This document shows positions 1-8,007 of a stretch of DNA of 64,000 nt, in pieces. Position 1 is the first letter of the stretch. The number at the start of each line of letters is the position of its first letter. The DNA is taken from positions 124,001 through 188,000 of the forward strand of contig NZ_RHHO01000002.1 of NCBI RefSeq assembly GCF_003710865.1, read 5' to 3'. The stretch is from Brevibacillus borstelensis (GTDB taxonomy: Bacteria > Bacillota > Bacilli > Brevibacillales > Brevibacillaceae). The position numbers were made by a program, and so were the translations under genes. The notes under the pieces were generated by a model. That model saw only the letters and a list, made by a program, of their open reading frames with translations, did no database searches and was not told the origin of the DNA.

Positions 1-713
1 TCGCCAAGACAGGCAGCCGCAACATTGAGATGTACAACCAGCAGGCAGAAGGGGCTCCACTTCCTTACATTGTCGTGATCGTGGACGAGCTGGCAGACCT
101 GATGATGGTCGCGCCCGGTGAGGTGGAGGATGCGATTTGCCGTCTCGCCCAGATGGCGCGTGCGGCGGGGATCCATCTGATCATCGCTACGCAGCGCCCG
201 TCAGTAGATGTCATCACGGGATTGATCAAGGCGAATATCCCTTCCCGGATTGCCTTCGGCGTATCATCCATGGCCGATTCCCGAACCATTCTGGATATGG
301 GCGGTGCGGAGAAGCTCCTCGGACGCGGAGACATGCTCTATTTGCCGATGGGCGCTTCCAAGCCGACCCGTGTACAGGGGGCCTATGTTTCTGACAAGGA
401 AGTAGAGGAAGTAGTAACGTTTGTCAAGGAACAGCAAGAGGCACGCTACCAGGAAGACATGATTCCGGAAGAGACAACAGAAGACGCGCAGCCGGTAGTC
501 GACGATGATATGTACGACCAGGCTGTCCAAGTCGTAGTAGAGGCCCAGACGGCATCGGCTTCGCTTCTGCAGCGCAGACTGCGGGTTGGGTATACACGTG
601 CGGCCCGTTTGATTGACATGATGGAGGCACAAGGCGTCGTGGGGCCTTACGAGGGAAGCAAGCCGAGAGAAGTGCGTTTGCCAAGGCCCACTCCCGAGAG
701 CAACATTTCCTAA
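1..713 (+). CDS. spoIIIE: DNA translocase SpoIIIE/FtsK family, C-terminal part (5' truncated by window)
   Basis: The reading frame is open from base 3, so the gene starts upstream of the window. The visible 236 residues hold the end of the RecA-like motor: the Walker B segment [13 protein letters not shown], then the [12 protein letters not shown] region. A short acidic linker ([12 protein letters not shown]) follows, and a C-terminal winged-helix gamma domain ([20 protein letters not shown]) of the kind that reads KOPS/SRS sequences. Family role: hexameric pump moving chromosomal DNA through the division or sporulation septum. SpoIIIE is preferred over SftA because the next gene is a ymfC-like GntR regulator, as in B. 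subtilis; the missing N-terminal membrane domain would decide. Confidence 0.93.
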   Translation, partial: AKTGSRNIEMYNQQAEGAPLPYIVVIVDELADLMMVAPGEVEDAICRLAQMARAAGIHLIIATQRPSVDVITGLIKANIPSRIAFGVSSMADSRTILDMGGAEKLLGRGDMLYLPMGASKPTRVQGAYVSDKEVEEVVTFVKEQQEARYQEDMIPEETTEDAQPVVDDDMYDQAVQVVVEAQTASASLLQRRLRVGYTRAARLIDMMEAQGVVGPYEGSKPREVRLPRPTPESNIS

Positions 714-799
714 AATGAACATGATTTTCATATATGTACCTGCGGGGCGCAGAGACGAGACGATCGTCAGAAAACTGTCATCTAGTCAAAAAAATTGGC

Positions 800-828
800 T
801 TGCATGATATTCGCCCCTAGGGTACAAT
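800..828 (+). promoter_or_regulatory. SigA-type promoter for the GntR regulator
   Basis: TTGCAT at 800-805 and TACAAT at 823-828 are separated by 17 bases. They lie in the 214-base gap between the translocase gene and the regulator. Transcription would start near 835, leaving a leader of about 90 bases that contains an inverted repeat. Confidence 0.6.
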
Positions 829-861
829 TTTTACGGGATTGAAGGAAATTGTTGTTATCCT

Positions 862-877
862 CTCTTGATTTCAAGAG
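862..877. promoter_or_regulatory. Inverted repeat, candidate GntR operator
   Basis: CTCTTGA and TCAAGAG form a perfect 7-base inverted repeat around a TT centre, about 35 bases downstream of the -10 box and 50 bases before the GntR gene. The size and AT-rich centre fit a dimeric winged-helix regulator site, suggesting autoregulation. It could also be a small RNA hairpin; no T-run follows, so a terminator is unlikely. Confidence 0.4.
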
Positions 878-927
878 GTCTGACGTCCTACCTATTCGAA
901 TAGCTGAGGAAGCAGGAGTGGAGGAAG

Positions 928-1653
928 ATGAGCATCAAGGGGAATTTCCGTTCGCTTTGTCTCTTGGTAATGGACAAGATCAAAAGCGACATCGATTCCG
1001 GGAAGCTAAAACCCGGTGAACGTCTACCTTCCGAAGCCGACCTTTCCAAGCAGTTGGGTGTGAGCCGAGCGACGCTGCGGGAAGCTCTTCGCTTGCTTGA
1101 AGAAGAGAAGATTGTCATTCGGAGACACGGTGTGGGGACCTTTATTAATTCTCGACCTGTTTTTTCAGGTGGAATTGGGGAACTCTTTAGTGTGACGGAT
1201 GCAATCGAACGCCAAGGCTATGTTGCCGGCACAACCATTTTGCGTACAGCTTACGGCGAACCTGCGGAGGAAGAGCGGAAAAAGCTTTCTCTCAATCCGG
1301 GAGAGGGCGTTCTCATGGTAGAACGGATTCGCACGGCAGATGGGGAACCGGTGGTCTACTGTTTTGACCGCATACCCGCCCATTTGGTACCTGGAGGCTA
1401 TACGGAGGGTGGAGAATCTATTTTCAAGTGGCTGGAGTCCGTGACCGGGATCCGCATCGCTTATGCGATTGCCGATATGGAACCGCTCGGACATTGCGAA
1501 AAGGTATCTCCCCTGTTGCAGTGCAACAAGGCGACGCCTCTCTTGCTCTTGAAACAGATTCACTACGACGAAAGTGAACGGCCTGTCTTGTATTCACACA
1601 ATTACTTTCGGGCTGACAAATTTCACTTTCACGTTGTACGCAGACGGTTGTAA
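928..1653 (+). CDS. ymfC: GntR/HutC family transcriptional regulator, YmfC-like
   Basis: The 241-residue protein has an N-terminal GntR winged helix (about residues 12-76), with LPSEADLSKQLGVSRATLRE as the recognition-helix region and RRHGVGTFI as the wing. A UTRA ligand-binding domain (about 90-238) marks the HutC subfamily. ATG 928 has GGAGG only three bases upstream, so the exact start is slightly uncertain. Position after the translocase matches B. subtilis ymfC. The gene lies 59 bases before a nucleoside importer operon in the same orientation, so control of that importer by a nucleoside-like ligand is my inference. Confidence 0.88.
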   Translation: MSIKGNFRSLCLLVMDKIKSDIDSGKLKPGERLPSEADLSKQLGVSRATLREALRLLEEEKIVIRRHGVGTFINSRPVFSGGIGELFSVTDAIERQGYVAGTTILRTAYGEPAEEERKKLSLNPGEGVLMVERIRTADGEPVVYCFDRIPAHLVPGGYTEGGESIFKWLESVTGIRIAYAIADMEPLGHCEKVSPLLQCNKATPLLLLKQIHYDESERPVLYSHNYFRADKFHFHVVRRRL

Positions 1654-1656
1654 CAC

Positions 1657-1672
1657 GTGAGGGAAACCTCAC
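1657..1672 (+). other. Stem-loop with GAAA tetraloop before the lipoprotein gene
   Basis: GTGAGG and CCTCAC form a 6-base stem capped by GAAA, a very stable tetraloop, starting just after the regulator stop codon. No T-run follows, so readthrough is expected. It could protect the 5' end of a processed lipoprotein mRNA, weakly attenuate, or act as an operator. Confidence 0.45.
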
Positions 1673-1712
1673 TCAACAATTTCATCTCATTAAAAATAGG
1701 GGGTATTCTGAC

Positions 1713-2774
1713 ATGAAAAAGGTACTTTCTGTCCTGTCCGTGGCAACCCTTAGCCTGTCTTTGGTTTTGGCCGGCTGTGGAAGCAAACCAGAAGGACAAC
1801 CAGGTGGTGCTAACCAAGGTGGAGCAGAAGGGGGAGCCCAAGGCGGAGCAGCGCCTACTGCACGCATCGGCATGGTTACCGACGTGGGCGGGGTAAACGA
1901 CAACTCCTTTAACCAAAGTGCATGGGAAGGGCTGCAAAAACTGCAGAAGGACCTGAACCTGCCGCAGGACAACGTAAGCTACCTGCAATCCACCTCTGAT
2001 GCTGACTACATCCCGAACTTGACTCAATTTGTAAAAGACAAGTGGGATCTGACTTGGGGTATCGGTTTCGTTATCGGTGACCACGTGAAGAAAGTAGCTA
2101 CTGAAAACCCTGACAGCAAGCTCGCTATCATCGACGCAGAAGTAGACGCGCCAAACGTGGAATCCGTTCTGTTCAAAGAGCATGAAGGTTCCTTCCTGGC
2201 TGGTGTCGTAGCGGCGAAAATGTCCAAGAGCAAAAAAGTTGGTTTCGTGGGCGGTATGGAAATCCCAGTAATCAAGCGCTTTGAAGTTGGCTTTGAAGCT
2301 GGTGTAAAAGCAGCTGATCCAAGTGTTGAAGTAGTAAAAGTATACACGGGTGCATTTGACAAGCCTGACCTCGGTAAATCTACTGCATCCCAAATGTACG
2401 GCCAAGGCGTAGACATCATTTTCCACGCTTCCGGCGCAACTGGCGATGGCGTGTTCAACGAAGCAAAAGACCGCAAATCCAAAGGCGAAAATGTTTGGGT
2501 AATTGGTGTAGACAAAGACCAGTCCCTGACATTTGGTGATGAAGTAACGCTGACTTCCATGGTAAAACGCGTGGATGAAGCTGTTTACCGCGTATCCAAA
2601 GACGTGATCGACGGCAAATTTGAAGGCGGAAAAATCGTATGGCTCGGTCTGGCTGAAGACGGTGTAGGCCTGGCAGAAACCTCGAAGAAAAATGTGCCTG
2701 AAGACGTATTGAAGCTGGCAGATGAGTTCAAGCAAAAAATCGTTAAAGGCGAAATTACAGTACCAGAAAAGTAA
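1713..2774 (+). CDS. nupN: BMP/PnrA-family nucleoside-binding lipoprotein
   Basis: The 353-residue protein has a lipoprotein signal peptide with the lipobox LAGC (Cys22), then a Gly/Gln/Ala-rich flexible tether, then a BMP (Med/PnrA) periplasmic-binding fold starting at IGMVTDVGGVNDNSFNQSAW. Such proteins bind purine nucleosides such as guanosine and inosine outside the membrane and pass them to an ABC permease. The ATPase and two permeases follow directly, matching B. subtilis nupNOPQ (yufNOPQ). A good site (TAGGGGG) precedes ATG 1713. Codon use is strongly biased, consistent with high expression. Specificity is inferred from family only. Confidence 0.9.
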   Translation: MKKVLSVLSVATLSLSLVLAGCGSKPEGQPGGANQGGAEGGAQGGAAPTARIGMVTDVGGVNDNSFNQSAWEGLQKLQKDLNLPQDNVSYLQSTSDADYIPNLTQFVKDKWDLTWGIGFVIGDHVKKVATENPDSKLAIIDAEVDAPNVESVLFKEHEGSFLAGVVAAKMSKSKKVGFVGGMEIPVIKRFEVGFEAGVKAADPSVEVVKVYTGAFDKPDLGKSTASQMYGQGVDIIFHASGATGDGVFNEAKDRKSKGENVWVIGVDKDQSLTFGDEVTLTSMVKRVDEAVYRVSKDVIDGKFEGGKIVWLGLAEDGVGLAETSKKNVPEDVLKLADEFKQKIVKGEITVPEK

Positions 2775-2798
2775 GAAGACCTCTAAGACTGCACACGG

Positions 2799-2830
2799 AC
2801 AAGGCTAGTTCGAGCGACTAGCCTTGTTCT
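2799..2830 (+). terminator. Intra-operon terminator between nupN and nupO
   Basis: ACAAGGCTAGT (2799-2809) pairs perfectly with ACTAGCCTTGT (2817-2827) around a 7-base loop, followed by a short T-rich tail (TCTTT). Partial termination here would give more binding protein than transporter, a common arrangement in ABC operons. Confidence 0.75.
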
Positions 2831-2871
2831 TTACCTTCTACACTAGACCCACAAAAACGGGGGGAACATGG

Positions 2872-4413
2872 TTGAAACCTGTACAGACTGTTGTTGAAAT
2901 GCGCGGTATCACAAAGCGCTTCCCCGGCATTATTGCCAATGACAACATCAACCTTGTTGTGAAAAAAGGGGAAATCCACGCCCTCCTGGGAGAGAATGGC
3001 GCTGGCAAGTCCACACTGATGAATGTTTTGTTCGGTTTGTATCAGCCTGAAGAGGGCGAAATCCTCATTAACGAGAAGCCGGTGAAAATCACCAGCCCCA
3101 GCGTAGCGAATGATCTTGGTATTGGAATGGTTCATCAGCATTTTATGCTCGTAGAAAAGTTTACGGTTACAGAAAACATTGTATTAGGAAATGAACCGAA
3201 ATCCGGGTTACAGATAGATATGCAGAGTGCCATCAAAGCAGTCGAGAAGTTGTCCAATCAATACGGCTTGAAGGTGGATCCGCGAGCCAAAATTGAGGAT
3301 ATATCCGTGGGGATGCAACAGCGTGTAGAGATTTTGAAAACGCTTTACCGCGGCGCCGATATTCTGATCTTCGATGAGCCGACAGCTGTGTTAACCCCTC
3401 AAGAAATCGTGGAACTGATCGAGATTATGCACAACCTCGTCAAAGAAGGCAAAACGATTATCTTGATCACCCACAAGCTAAAAGAAATCATGGCTGTCTG
3501 TGATACGGTTACCATCATCCGCAGAGGAAAAGTCATCGATTCCGTAGGGGTAAAGGATACAAATCCGGACGACCTTGCGGCAAAAATGGTCGGTCGTGAA
3601 GTTAACTTCCGTGTCGATAAGAAGGAAGCAAATCCGAAAGAAGTCATTTTGTCTGTGGAAAATATTACGGCGATGGGCAACAGAGGCGTCAATGCGCTCA
3701 ACAGCATCTCGCTGGAAGTAAGGAGCGGGGAGATCCTCGGCATCGCGGGTGTCGATGGCAACGGGCAAAGTGAACTTATCGAGGTATTGACAGGGCTGCG
3801 GAAAGCCTCCAGCGGACGTGTGCTGCTCAAAGGTCAAGATATAACGAACAAGACACCGCGCGTCATTTCGGAGTCGGGCTTGTCGCACATTCCCGAAGAC
3901 CGCCACAAGCACGGTCTTGTCCTTGACTTCCCGATGAGTGAAAACATGGTGCTGGAAACGTATTTCCATCCAGAGTTCAATAAAAACGGCTTCCTGGACT
4001 ACGCGGCAATAGACAAGCATGCGAGCAAACTGATCGAGGAGTTTGACGTGCGGACACCGAGTATTCACACCCCTGCACGGGCTCTTTCCGGGGGCAATCA
4101 GCAAAAAGCGATTATCGCCCGCGAAGTGAACAAGGATCCGGATCTGTTGATTGCAGCTCAGCCTACACGTGGTCTCGACGTTGGAGCCATCGAATTTATC
4201 CATAGACGTCTGATTGAACAGCGGGACAAAGGAAAGGCCGTCTTGTTGCTATCCCTGGAGCTTGACGAGATCATCAACGTTTCCGACCGGATCGCGGTCA
4301 TTTACGAAGGCCAGATCGTCGGCATTGTTGATGCGAAACAGACGGACGAGCAAGAACTTGGCTTGATGATGTCTGGTGGAAAACGAATGCAAGGAGGCGG
4401 CAACGGTGAATAG
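2872..4413 (+). CDS. nupO: Nucleoside ABC transporter ATPase, tandem cassettes
   Basis: The 513-residue protein carries two ABC domains. The first has Walker A GENGAGKST (about 40-48), signature SVGMQQR and Walker B ILIFDEPTAVL. The second has a degenerate Walker A (GVDGNGQSE), signature LSGGNQQK and LLIAAQPTRGLD, as in the sugar/nucleoside (RbsA-like) class where the second site hydrolyses poorly. The open frame reaches back to a TTG at 2824, but that lies inside the terminator hairpin; TTG 2872 with GGGGGGAA about six bases upstream is the better start. It powers uptake of the nucleoside delivered by the upstream lipoprotein. The stop overlaps the next start. Confidence 0.93.
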   Translation: MKPVQTVVEMRGITKRFPGIIANDNINLVVKKGEIHALLGENGAGKSTLMNVLFGLYQPEEGEILINEKPVKITSPSVANDLGIGMVHQHFMLVEKFTVTENIVLGNEPKSGLQIDMQSAIKAVEKLSNQYGLKVDPRAKIEDISVGMQQRVEILKTLYRGADILIFDEPTAVLTPQEIVELIEIMHNLVKEGKTIILITHKLKEIMAVCDTVTIIRRGKVIDSVGVKDTNPDDLAAKMVGREVNFRVDKKEANPKEVILSVENITAMGNRGVNALNSISLEVRSGEILGIAGVDGNGQSELIEVLTGLRKASSGRVLLKGQDITNKTPRVISESGLSHIPEDRHKHGLVLDFPMSENMVLETYFHPEFNKNGFLDYAAIDKHASKLIEEFDVRTPSIHTPARALSGGNQQKAIIAREVNKDPDLLIAAQPTRGLDVGAIEFIHRRLIEQRDKGKAVLLLSLELDEIINVSDRIAVIYEGQIVGIVDAKQTDEQELGLMMSGGKRMQGGGNGE

Positions 4414-5476
4414 AGTCATTGCCATCTTTACCAAGGAGTCGTTCCTCGTACCGGTTGCTGCCATTATTCTGGGCCTGTTGACGGGCGCTGTCGCCATGCT
4501 GGCAGGCGGTTTTAATCCAATTCAGGCATATGCGTCCCTGGTTGAAAAGGTATTTGGAAGCTCTTATAACTTTGGGGAAACGATTCGTCAGATTACCCCG
4601 CTGATCTTTACAGGTCTCTCCGTGGCATTTGCGTTCCGGACCGGTCTTTTCAATATCGGTGCCGAGGGGCAATTTATTATCGGGATGATCGCTTCTACGG
4701 CAGTAGGGATTTCTTTTGATCTTCCGGCGTATATTCATGCTCCGCTCGCAGTGATTGCAGGTGCTCTTGCCGGGGGACTGTGGGGCGCTATCGCGGGATG
4801 GCTCAAGGCTGCGCGAGGCGTAAACGAAGTGATCACGACAATCATGTTAAACTGGATTGCCTTGTACTTTGCCAACTACGTTGTCAAGGCGTTTTACCTT
4901 CAAGAAGGCCAGCAGCGCTCGGAAATGATCAAGGATTCGGCGTCTATCTCTTTTGCATGGCTTTCCCAGATGTTTGACAGTGCCCGCCTGCATTGGGGGA
5001 CGTTGCTTGCGATTTTGGCCGCGGTATTCTTTTATATCCTTCTCTGGAAGACAAAATCGGGCTTCGAGCTCCGCGCTGTAGGGTTAAACCCGCATGCTTC
5101 GGAATACGCGGGGATGAATGTGAACCGCAATGTGGTCAATGCCATGTTCGTCGGCGGCATGTTCGCAGGTATCGGCGGAGCGTGCGAGATTTTGGGCGTA
5201 TTCCATTACCAATCGATTATGGCTGCACAGCCCGGATACGGCTTTGACGGTATTGCGGTAGCGCTGATCGGAGGAAACACCCCGCTTGGTGTCATTTTGG
5301 GGGCCATTCTGTTTGGAATGCTTACATTTGGAGCTGCCGGTATGAAATTCGGTGCAGGGGTACCGGTCGAGCTGATTCGGGTAGTAATCTCCTCTGTCAT
5401 TTTCTTCGTTGCAGCGCATGGAATCGTCAAGTTTTTCATTAAGCCACTTTTACAGAAGAAGGAGGGTGGAAACTGA
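4406..5476 (+). CDS. nupP: Nucleoside ABC transporter permease 1
   Basis: The 356-residue multi-pass membrane protein belongs to the BPD_transp_2 permease class. The TGLFNIGAEGQFIIG segment is typical of the YufP/NupP half. GTG 4406 overlaps the end of the ATPase gene and has AAGGAGG eight bases upstream; an upstream ATG in the same frame (4376) has no such site. It pairs with the next gene to form the membrane channel. The stop codon overlaps the next ATG, indicating translational coupling. Confidence 0.92.
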   Translation: MNRVIAIFTKESFLVPVAAIILGLLTGAVAMLAGGFNPIQAYASLVEKVFGSSYNFGETIRQITPLIFTGLSVAFAFRTGLFNIGAEGQFIIGMIASTAVGISFDLPAYIHAPLAVIAGALAGGLWGAIAGWLKAARGVNEVITTIMLNWIALYFANYVVKAFYLQEGQQRSEMIKDSASISFAWLSQMFDSARLHWGTLLAILAAVFFYILLWKTKSGFELRAVGLNPHASEYAGMNVNRNVVNAMFVGGMFAGIGGACEILGVFHYQSIMAAQPGYGFDGIAVALIGGNTPLGVILGAILFGMLTFGAAGMKFGAGVPVELIRVVISSVIFFVAAHGIVKFFIKPLLQKKEGGN

Positions 5477-6435
5477 TGGATTGGGGAGTGATTATCGGCA
5501 ACCTTATTCATGATACCATCGTGTTTTCCACTGCCTTGATATTCGCCGCTCTGGGCGGTATGTATTCGGAGCGATCCGGCGTGGTGAACATCGCGCTGGA
5601 AGGGATGATGGTCATCGGCGCCTTTACCGGTGCAGTGTTTACTTTCTTTGCTCAGGATTCATTCGGCTCATTGGCTCCTTGGATCGGTTTGGTGGGAGCG
5701 TGCATTGCCGGAGCGCTATTCGCTACGCCGCACGCGGTCGCTTCTATCACGTTTAAAGCCGACCAGGTCGTCAGTGGTGTCGCCCTCAACTTTTTGGCAA
5801 CAGGTCTGTCTGTCTACCTGACCAAGATCATTTTCAACGGTGCAGGACAAACGACGACATTGCAGCAAGTATTCAGCAAGTGGCACATCCCGGTGCTCAG
5901 CGACATTCCCATTTTGGGACATGCCATTTTCGAAGGCTACCCGACCAGTTATATTGCCTTCGCACTGGTTGCGCTTTCCTGGTATCTGCTGTTTAAAACG
6001 TCATTCGGGCTTCGCCTGCGGGCGGTCGGGGAACACCCGCGTGCTGCCGATACCGTTGGGATCAACGTAAAACGCATGCGTTACACGGCTGTTATGATCA
6101 GCGGCGCTTTGGCAGCTATGGGTGGAGCAACGATTGCGCTTACTACCACCAGCAACTTTTCTCACAATACCGTGTCCGGACAAGGCTTTATCGCCCTTGC
6201 CGCTCTCATTTTCGGGAAATGGCATCCTGCCGGCGCGATGGGGGCTGCCCTGTTCTTCGGGGTAGCGCAAGCGATCAAATCGCTGGTTCAAATTTTTGGT
6301 CTCACCAAATACGTCCCGACCGAAGTGATTTTCATGCTTCCATACATTCTCACCATCCTGGTGTTGGCTGGTGTGGTTGGACGCTCCAGCGCTCCTGCCG
6401 CATTGGGCAAAGTGTATGATACCGGATCTCGCTGA
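5476..6435 (+). CDS. nupQ: Nucleoside ABC transporter permease 2
   Basis: The 319-residue multi-pass permease has the family motif RSGVVNIALEGMMVIGA near the N-terminus and a conserved cytoplasmic loop (GLRLRAVGEHPRAADTVGI) that contacts the ATPase. ATG 5476 overlaps the preceding TGA by one base, with AGAAGGAGGG upstream. With NupN, NupO and NupP it completes a purine-nucleoside importer. No strong terminator is visible after the stop. Confidence 0.92.
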   Translation: MDWGVIIGNLIHDTIVFSTALIFAALGGMYSERSGVVNIALEGMMVIGAFTGAVFTFFAQDSFGSLAPWIGLVGACIAGALFATPHAVASITFKADQVVSGVALNFLATGLSVYLTKIIFNGAGQTTTLQQVFSKWHIPVLSDIPILGHAIFEGYPTSYIAFALVALSWYLLFKTSFGLRLRAVGEHPRAADTVGINVKRMRYTAVMISGALAAMGGATIALTTTSNFSHNTVSGQGFIALAALIFGKWHPAGAMGAALFFGVAQAIKSLVQIFGLTKYVPTEVIFMLPYILTILVLAGVVGRSSAPAALGKVYDTGSR

Positions 6436-6473
6436 TTAACATTTTTTGCGTCTGGAACCTGCTTTCTCCCCTG

Positions 6474-6482
6474 TGCGATAAT
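6474..6482 (+). promoter_or_regulatory. Extended -10 promoter for the M23 peptidase gene
   Basis: TGCGATAAT (6474-6482) fits an extended -10 element (TGn plus GATAAT) about 34 bases before the chosen ATG. No good -35 box sits at the standard distance; TTGCGT at 6446 is 25 bases away. Confidence 0.4.
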
Positions 6483-6515
6483 GTGTACGAGTTTGAACGC
6501 ATAGGGGGGAAAAAG

Positions 6516-7688
6516 ATGACTCGCTGTGTACATACTAACAGCCCTCGTCTTATCAGCAGGCTTCTGGGCGCTTTTTTGCTTGTGACATCTTTCACGATAA
6601 CCCACAGCATGGATGCTCATGCCCAGACATCACGCCCCGTCATCTCGATGATGATAGATGGCAAAGGGGTGCTCTCCGATGTACAGCCTCTTCATCAGAA
6701 CGGACGCATTTTGGTTCCAATCCGCCTGCTTGCGGAGCACTCGGGCGCAGATGTTTCCTATGATCCGGATACACGCCAGGTGACCTTGCGGGATGGAGCC
6801 CATCAGGTGGCTGTGTTCCCTGAAAGCAGAGTGGGATATGTAAATGGAAGCCGCAAAAAGCTGGATACAGCACCCGTAGTCAGAAATAGAAGGACACTTG
6901 TACCGATTCGGTTTGTCAGTGAATCCTTGGGATACGAAGTGACGTGGGACCAACGGGCAAAAGTGGCGAAGATTTGGACAAAGCCAGTCGCCGAAAATGA
7001 AAGGAAGCGTTTGGAGCGAGGAAACCCGTATATCGTCCAGGCTGGAGATACCTTGGAGACGATCGCCAAGCGGCATGGTACAAGTGTTTCTGCAATTCAA
7101 GGCAACAATGCTGACGACGCCGGGTATCTGCTCACGGGTCAACTGCTGTTTTTGCCGGGTAACGCGAAAAAGGCAGTGAACCCTCTGTCTGCCGCGGTGG
7201 ACCATTCTGTGCTTCTCTCGGAAAGATACGTCTTCCCATTTGACAGCAAAAGCGAGTATCAGCCATTTGGAGACAGCTTTGGCTTTGGGCGGGAGTGGAC
7301 AGAATCAAACTCGGGAACAGTCCGCTCCCATGAAGGAATTGACATCATGGCACCACAGGGGACGCCTGTTTACAGCGTAGGAGACGGCGTGATCAATCGG
7401 ATCGGCTGGAACACTTATGGCGGGTGGCGAGTCAACATCACCGATGAAAACGGGAAATACCGGATGTATTACGCCCATTTGACAGCCTACCCGCCTGATC
7501 TGAAAGTAGGTTCGACGGTCAGACCCGGGCAGTTGATTGGATTTGTCGGCACGACAGGCTATGGACCACCCGGGACAGATGGCATGTTTCCGTCTCACCT
7601 GCATTTCGGACTGTATCGGACTGCAGACGATCGGGCAATCAATCCGTACTACTACCTGCAATACTGGGAAAACAACAAGGTTGATTAG
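6516..7688 (+). CDS. Secreted M23 metallopeptidase with copper-amine-oxidase-like stalk and LysM
   Basis: The 390-residue protein begins with a signal peptide (about 1-33). Two copper-amine-oxidase N-terminal type repeats follow (about 43-150, each with a VPIR motif). A LysM peptidoglycan-binding motif comes next (YIVQAGDTLETIAKRHG, from about 171), then a C-terminal M23 domain. The zinc ligands are visible: SHEGIDI (about 270), YYAHL and SHLHFG (about 360). Likely a cell-wall endopeptidase acting outside the membrane. ATG 6516 is preferred over GTG 6483 because AGGGGGGAAAA lies just upstream of it. Confidence 0.9.
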   Translation: MTRCVHTNSPRLISRLLGAFLLVTSFTITHSMDAHAQTSRPVISMMIDGKGVLSDVQPLHQNGRILVPIRLLAEHSGADVSYDPDTRQVTLRDGAHQVAVFPESRVGYVNGSRKKLDTAPVVRNRRTLVPIRFVSESLGYEVTWDQRAKVAKIWTKPVAENERKRLERGNPYIVQAGDTLETIAKRHGTSVSAIQGNNADDAGYLLTGQLLFLPGNAKKAVNPLSAAVDHSVLLSERYVFPFDSKSEYQPFGDSFGFGREWTESNSGTVRSHEGIDIMAPQGTPVYSVGDGVINRIGWNTYGGWRVNITDENGKYRMYYAHLTAYPPDLKVGSTVRPGQLIGFVGTTGYGPPGTDGMFPSHLHFGLYRTADDRAINPYYYLQYWENNKVD

Positions 7689-7769
7689 CAGCTGATTAGC
7701 AAAGGAAGCATTTGGGGCAGACTACCTGTATGGAAGGACTTCAACCATGAGGAAGAAGGAGGACACCAT

Positions 7770-7925
7770 ATGTGGACATGTCCCTACTGTGGCGGGAATC
7801 ACGGCTTGCCTTTTCATGACGGTCAGCTGGACGGCATGCTTTGTCTGGAACCCGATTGCGGGCGATTTGCGGAAAGCGTTTCAGACCACGACGATCTCAG
7901 TGAATGGGACGCCACGGATTTTTAG
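7770..7925 (+). CDS. Small zinc-ribbon-like protein (51 aa), function unknown
   Basis: ATG 7770 has AAGGAGG seven bases upstream and opens a 51-codon frame ending at TAG 7923. The protein starts MWTCPYCGGN, with a CxxC pair (Cys4, Cys7), and a second pair in CLEPDCGRF (Cys25, Cys30), a likely four-cysteine zinc site. The rest is acidic, ending WDATDF. A clear terminator follows 14 bases after the stop. An overlapping frame (7747-7932) lacks such features and I reject it. No function can be assigned. Confidence 0.75.
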   Translation: MWTCPYCGGNHGLPFHDGQLDGMLCLEPDCGRFAESVSDHDDLSEWDATDF

Positions 7926-7938
7926 TGCATGATTAGAG

Positions 7939-7965
7939 GGAGCGCGAATCGCTCCTTTTTTCTTT
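7939..7965 (+). terminator. Rho-independent terminator after the zinc-ribbon gene
   Basis: GGAGCG (7939-7944) and CGCTCC (7950-7955) form a 6-base stem with a 5-base loop, followed by a long T-rich tract. Confidence 0.85.
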
Positions 7966-8007
7966 TCCTTTTTTTCGGTAAAGTGGAAGCATAAAGGAGG
8001 TAATCCG

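Noticed and set aside
1629-2735. 368-codon minus-strand frame opposite nupN
   Set aside because: Antisense shadow of a strongly codon-biased lipoprotein gene; no start signal or domain.
7747-7932. 61-codon frame overlapping the zinc-ribbon gene
   Set aside because: The AAGGAGG site lies inside it and serves ATG 7770 in another frame, where paired cysteines appear.
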